8,532 bases of DNA from CADEED01 sp036677145 (GTDB lineage: Bacteria > Pseudomonadota > Gammaproteobacteria > Steroidobacterales > Steroidobacteraceae), in assembly GCA_036677145.1 (NCBI GenBank), contig JAKFFF010000002.1, forward strand, positions 1-8,532. The letters run 5' to 3'. The first letter of the stretch is position 1. The number at the start of each line of letters is the position of its first letter. The notes under the pieces were generated by a model. That model saw only the letters and a program-made list of their open reading frames with translations, was not told where the DNA came from and made no database searches. This document shows, piece by piece, positions 6,375 through 8,532 of this stretch. Both the position numbers and the translations under genes were made by a program.

Positions 6375-6391
6375 CTGGCACGGAAGCTGCA
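6375..6391 (+). promoter_or_regulatory. Sigma-54 (RpoN) promoter of glnK-amtB
   Basis: CTGGCACGGAAGCTGCA matches YTGGCACGNNNNTTGCW with a single mismatch (C for the first T of TTGC). The invariant GG (6377-6378) and GC (6389-6390) are exactly 10 bp apart, as sigma-54 requires. Transcription should start near 6402, leaving a leader of about 64 nt before the glnK ATG. NtrC-like dyads lie upstream at the right distance. Confidence 0.8.
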
Positions 6392-6465
6392 CTGCGATTA
6401 GGGCTCGCCGATGTCGGCGTCCGACCTCAAGAAAGATTTGGCACCAAAGAATTGGGAGAAAAGAA

Positions 6466-6804
6466 ATGAAATTGGTCACCGCCATCATCAAGCCTTTCAA
6501 ACTCGACGACGTCCGTGCGGCGCTGTCCGAGATAGGCGTTTCAGGCATGACGGTGACGGAGGTGAAGGGTTTCGGTCGCCAGCGCGGTCATACCGAGCTG
6601 TATCGTGGCGCCGAATACGTCGTCGACTTCGTCCCGAAGACCAAGATTGAAGTGGCCGTGCGCAGTGATCTCGTCGACCAGGTGGTCGAAGCGATTCTCA
6701 AAGCCGCCAAGACCGGCAAGGTCGGCGACGGCAAGATCTTCATCACTGACATCGATCGCGTCATCCGTATCCGCACCGGCGAGACGGACAACTCAGCCCT
6801 CTAA
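6466..6804 (+). CDS. glnK: PII nitrogen-regulatory protein GlnK
   Basis: The 112-residue protein is a full-length PII. The T-loop carries RGAEYVVDFVPK with Tyr51, the residue uridylylated by GlnD. The B-loop is KTGKVGDGK (82-90), and the C-loop region holds DRVIRIRTGE (97-106), including the Arg residues that contact ATP/ADP. The trimer senses 2-oxoglutarate and the ATP/ADP ratio. Deuridylylated GlnK inserts its T-loops into AmtB to close the ammonium channel when nitrogen is plentiful. GGGAG lies seven bases before the ATG. The adjacent amtB and the sigma-54 promoter with NtrC-like sites favour GlnK over GlnB. A hairpin covers the stop codon, and a strong terminator-like hairpin lies 44 bp further on, so much glnK transcript may end before amtB. 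Confidence 0.95.
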   Translation: MKLVTAIIKPFKLDDVRAALSEIGVSGMTVTEVKGFGRQRGHTELYRGAEYVVDFVPKTKIEVAVRSDLVDQVVEAILKAAKTGKVGDGKIFITDIDRVIRIRTGETDNSAL

Positions 6805-6814
6805 CAAAAGAGGG
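6797..6814 (+). other. Hairpin over the glnK stop codon
   Basis: CCCTCT (6797-6802) and AGAGGG (6809-6814) form a 6-bp stem with a 6-nt loop, so part of the TAA stop is in the stem. There is no T-tract. It could protect the glnK 3' end or may be incidental. Confidence 0.3.
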
Positions 6815-6832
6815 GCGGGAAAGAACCGACTC

Positions 6833-6903
6833 TTAGTTGAATGTACGACGGCCTGCCGCCCTTCCGGCGGCAGGCCGTTGTTTGAACGCGTACATCTGAC
6901 TAA
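6833..6903 (+). other. Outer stem enclosing the glnK-amtB terminator
   Basis: In RNA, 6833-6846 (UUAGUUGAAUGUAC) can pair with 6890-6903 (GUACAUCUGACUAA): 11 Watson-Crick pairs, two G-U wobbles and one A-C mismatch. The arms bracket the terminator hairpin, making a two-tier structure of about 71 nt. Such a nested arrangement is more than a simple terminator needs. The DNA repeat itself matches at 11 of 14 positions. Confidence 0.45.
6848..6884 (+). terminator. Intrinsic terminator-like hairpin between glnK and amtB
   Basis: ACGGCCTGCCGCC (6848-6860) pairs perfectly with GGCGGCAGGCCGT (6866-6878) around a CTTCC loop: a 13-bp, very GC-rich stem. The tail TGTTTG (6879-6884) is only moderately U-rich, so termination is probably partial. 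That would give more GlnK than AmtB, the expected stoichiometry for a regulator that also has other targets. Confidence 0.7.
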
Positions 6904-6904
6904 C

Positions 6905-6934
6905 AAAAAAGCCTGCTGACAACGAGCAGCAGGC
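6905..6934 (-). terminator. Canonical intrinsic terminator facing the minus strand
   Basis: Read on the minus strand, GCCTGCTG (6934-6927) pairs with CAGCAGGC (6918-6911) around an 8-nt loop and is followed by six T residues (6910-6905). This is a textbook terminator for leftward transcription, yet no gene is transcribed leftward into it nearby. On the plus strand it is a hairpin preceded by an A-run. It may stop antisense transcripts from amtB. Confidence 0.6.
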
Positions 6935-6948
6935 CGGCGTTGAAGAGT

Positions 6949-6962
6949 GTGGCGCGAGCCAC
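6949..6962 (+). other. Small GNRA-tetraloop hairpin before amtB
   Basis: GTGGC (6949-6953) and GCCAC (6958-6962) form a perfect 5-bp stem capped by GCGA, a stable GNRA tetraloop. It lies 19 nt before the amtB start codon and just upstream of the ribosome-binding purine stretch, so it could influence translation. Short stems of this size also arise by chance. Confidence 0.3.
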
Positions 6963-6981
6963 TGACAAGAGGGGTGGAAAA

Positions 6982-8298
6982 ATGCGTGCTTCTATCTACC
7001 GGGCGCCGGCGGCGCTCGGCTTGCTGCTGTGCCCGTTGATTGCGTTTGCCCAGGGTGTGCCCGAGGCGCCGCCTCCGGTGATCAATGGCGGCGACACCGC
7101 CTGGATCATCGCCGCCACCGCGCTGGTGCTGTTCATGACCTTGCCCGGACTCGCGTTGTTTTACGCGGGCCTGGTGCGCGCGAAGAACGTGCTCTCCATC
7201 CTCATGCAGTGCTTCGCCATCACCGGCGTTGTCTCGTTGCTGTGGCTCGCCGTGGGTTACTCGCTGACATTCTCCGACGGCGGCGGCGCCCAGGCCTTCA
7301 TCGGCGGCCTCGACAAGGCGTTCATGCTCGGCGTATCGCGTGACGCGCTCACGGGAACGATTCCCGAGACACTCTTCTTCATGTTCCAGATGACCTTCGC
7401 GATCATCACGCCGGCACTGGTCATCGGCGGCTTCGCCGAACGCATGCGATTCTCCGCCGTCCTCGGCTTCGCGATCCTGTGGATGCTGCTGGTTTACGTG
7501 CCGCTGGCGCACTGGGTCTGGGGCGGCGGCTGGCTAGCCAGTCTCGGCGTCATGGACTTTGCGGGTGGCATCGTCGTGCACATCAGCGCCGGCGTGTCCG
7601 CATTGGTCTGCGCACTCGTGTTGGGCAAACGCCGCGGATTTCCGCATACCGCGATGACGCCGCACAGTCTGCCGCTCACCGTCGCGGGCGCGGGCATGCT
7701 GTGGGTGGGCTGGTTCGGCTTCAACGCTGGCAGCGCACTCGCCGCGAACGGCTCGGCCGGCATGGCGATGCTCACCACACACATGGGCGCCTCGGCGGGC
7801 GCGCTCGCGTGGATGTTCATCGAGTGGAAGAAATACGGAAAGCCTTCGATGCTCGGCGTCGTCACCGGCGTGGTCGCGGGCCTCGGCACGATCACGCCGG
7901 CTTCCGGATTCGTCGGACCGCTGGGCGCCGTCGCCATCGGCCTCGCCGCCGGCACGGTGTGTTTCTTCGCCACGCAATTGCTGAAGCGCAAGCTCGAGAT
8001 CGACGACTCGCTGGATGTTTCGCCGGTACACGGTGTGGGTGGCGTCCTGGGCACGCTGCTCACCGGTGTGTTCGCGGCCGTGAATCTTGGTGGCACGGGC
8101 TTCCCTGTGCAGGAGTCGATCGGCGCGCAGCTGGGTGTGCAGGCACTGGGCGTCGTCGCCGCTGGTGCGTGGTGCGCGCTCCTGACGTGGATCATCCTCA
8201 AGCTGATGGACGCGGTCTTCGGATTGCGCGTGTCGGAAGAGAAGGAGACCGAAGGCCTCGATCTCGCGGAGCACGGCGAGCGCGGATACTCTCCGTAA
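6982..8298 (+). CDS. amtB: Ammonium transporter AmtB with signal peptide
   Basis: The 438-residue protein is full length and aligns with E. coli AmtB throughout. A cleavable signal peptide (about 1-24, ending LIAFAQ) precedes eleven predicted membrane helices. All channel landmarks are present: periplasmic gate Phe at 135 (LFFMFQ; F107 in E. coli), W180 (W148), D192 (D160), the twin pore histidines H200 (GGIVVHISAG; H168) and H350 (SPVHGVGG; H318), and F247/S251 in GFNAGSA (F215/S219). The cytoplasmic C-terminal tail keeps FGLRVSEEKETEGLDLAEHGERGY, which couples the trimer to GlnK. It conducts ammonium across the inner membrane and is blocked by GlnK when nitrogen is abundant. ATG 6982 has GAGGGGTGG just upstream and yields a proper signal peptide; the in-frame TTG at 6940 would add 14 charged residues. 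The 177-bp spacer after glnK is long for this pair. Confidence 0.96.
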   Translation: MRASIYRAPAALGLLLCPLIAFAQGVPEAPPPVINGGDTAWIIAATALVLFMTLPGLALFYAGLVRAKNVLSILMQCFAITGVVSLLWLAVGYSLTFSDGGGAQAFIGGLDKAFMLGVSRDALTGTIPETLFFMFQMTFAIITPALVIGGFAERMRFSAVLGFAILWMLLVYVPLAHWVWGGGWLASLGVMDFAGGIVVHISAGVSALVCALVLGKRRGFPHTAMTPHSLPLTVAGAGMLWVGWFGFNAGSALAANGSAGMAMLTTHMGASAGALAWMFIEWKKYGKPSMLGVVTGVVAGLGTITPASGFVGPLGAVAIGLAAGTVCFFATQLLKRKLEIDDSLDVSPVHGVGGVLGTLLTGVFAAVNLGGTGFPVQESIGAQLGVQALGVVAAGAWCALLTWIILKLMDAVFGLRVSEEKETEGLDLAEHGERGYSP

Positions 8299-8322
8299 CC
8301 GACCACGTTCAAGGAGAGCCGC

Positions 8323-8532
8323 ATGCCCCGCGCCATCCGAATCCATGAGACTGGTGGCCCGGAGGTCATGCGGCTCGAAGACGTCGAAGTGGGCACACCC
8401 GGTGAGGGCGAGGTGCAACTGCGGCACACCGCGATCGGGCTCAACTACATCGACGTGTACGATCGCACGGGTCATTACCCGCAGGCGCTGCCCGCCGGGC
8501 TCGGCCGCGAAGCGGCGGGCGTGATCACGGCG
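8323..8532 (+). CDS. qor: NADPH:quinone oxidoreductase, N-terminal part (3' truncated by window)
   Basis: Seventy codons are visible, starting at ATG 8323 with AAGGAG correctly placed upstream (six-base spacing). The sequence MPRAIRIHETGGPEVMRLEDV, then AIGLNYIDVYDRTGHYP (38-54) and LPAGLGREAAGVI, is the GroES-like catalytic domain of zinc-independent medium-chain dehydrogenase/reductases, closest to the Qor (zeta-crystallin-like) quinone reductases. These take electrons from NADPH and reduce quinones, usually by one electron. The nucleotide-binding Rossmann domain is beyond the window. Only 24 bp separate it from amtB with no terminator seen, so read-through from amtB is possible, although the functions are unrelated. 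Confidence 0.85.
   Translation, partial: MPRAIRIHETGGPEVMRLEDVEVGTPGEGEVQLRHTAIGLNYIDVYDRTGHYPQALPAGLGREAAGVITA

Noticed and set aside
6437..6448. TTTGG-CA-CCAAA palindrome before the glnK ribosome site
   Set aside because: It is short and AT-containing, downstream of the predicted transcription start, and not tied to a known regulator; too little to call a site.
6940..6981. TTG start extending amtB by 14 residues
   Set aside because: The extension is charged (Lys/Arg-rich), would spoil the signal peptide, and lacks a ribosome site; ATG 6982 has one.
6793..8475. Long open frames on the minus strand across glnK-amtB (6793-7512, 7494-8444, 7534-8475)
   Set aside because: They lie antisense to amtB, whose protein matches its family end to end. 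The products are low-complexity Arg/His/Ala-rich or Ser/Pro-rich, as expected from GC-rich coding DNA read backwards.

Overview
The window looks like chromosomal DNA from a high-GC proteobacterium. The evidence is the GC-rich third codon positions, a glnK-amtB pair behind a sigma-54-type promoter with NtrC-like upstream dyads, and proteins that resemble gammaproteobacterial homologues. A Steroidobacter/Xanthomonadales-like host would fit the M56 peptidase with a TIGR03435-like tail, but that placement is a guess. I see no insertion sequence, phage gene, tRNA, rRNA or CRISPR array.

Layout. (1) 1-1509 (+): C-terminal part of a membrane-bound patatin-like phospholipase whose start lies outside the window. 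(2) 3303-1562 (-): a two-gene operon of a BlaI/MecI-type repressor and an M56 (BlaR1-like) membrane metallopeptidase with 4-nt overlapping ends, behind a promoter carrying two BlaI-like dyads 21 bp apart. (3) 4289-3396 (-) and 4403-5029 (+): a divergent LysR regulator and FMN-dependent azoreductase (azoR). (4) 6219-5053 (-): a rubredoxin/ferredoxin-reductase-type FAD protein, convergent with azoR. (5) 6466-8298 (+): glnK and amtB, the ammonium-sensing pair, separated by an unusually long and hairpin-rich spacer. (6) 8323-8532 (+): start of a quinone oxidoreductase (Qor family), cut by the window end.

How the parts work together. The BlaI-M56 pair should be a self-regulated switch: the repressor sits on its own promoter and the membrane peptidase relieves it after sensing something outside the cytoplasm. 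The usual penicillin-binding sensor is replaced by a short TIGR03435-like domain, and no beta-lactamase is next to it. LysR probably controls azoR from the shared 113-bp gap. GlnK and AmtB form the standard ammonium channel and its PII gatekeeper, expected to be switched on by nitrogen limitation.

No complete undescribed system is evident. The parts most worth a second look are the structured glnK-amtB spacer, the M56-TIGR03435 fusion with its twin operators, and an apparent in-frame deletion in the FAD reductase.
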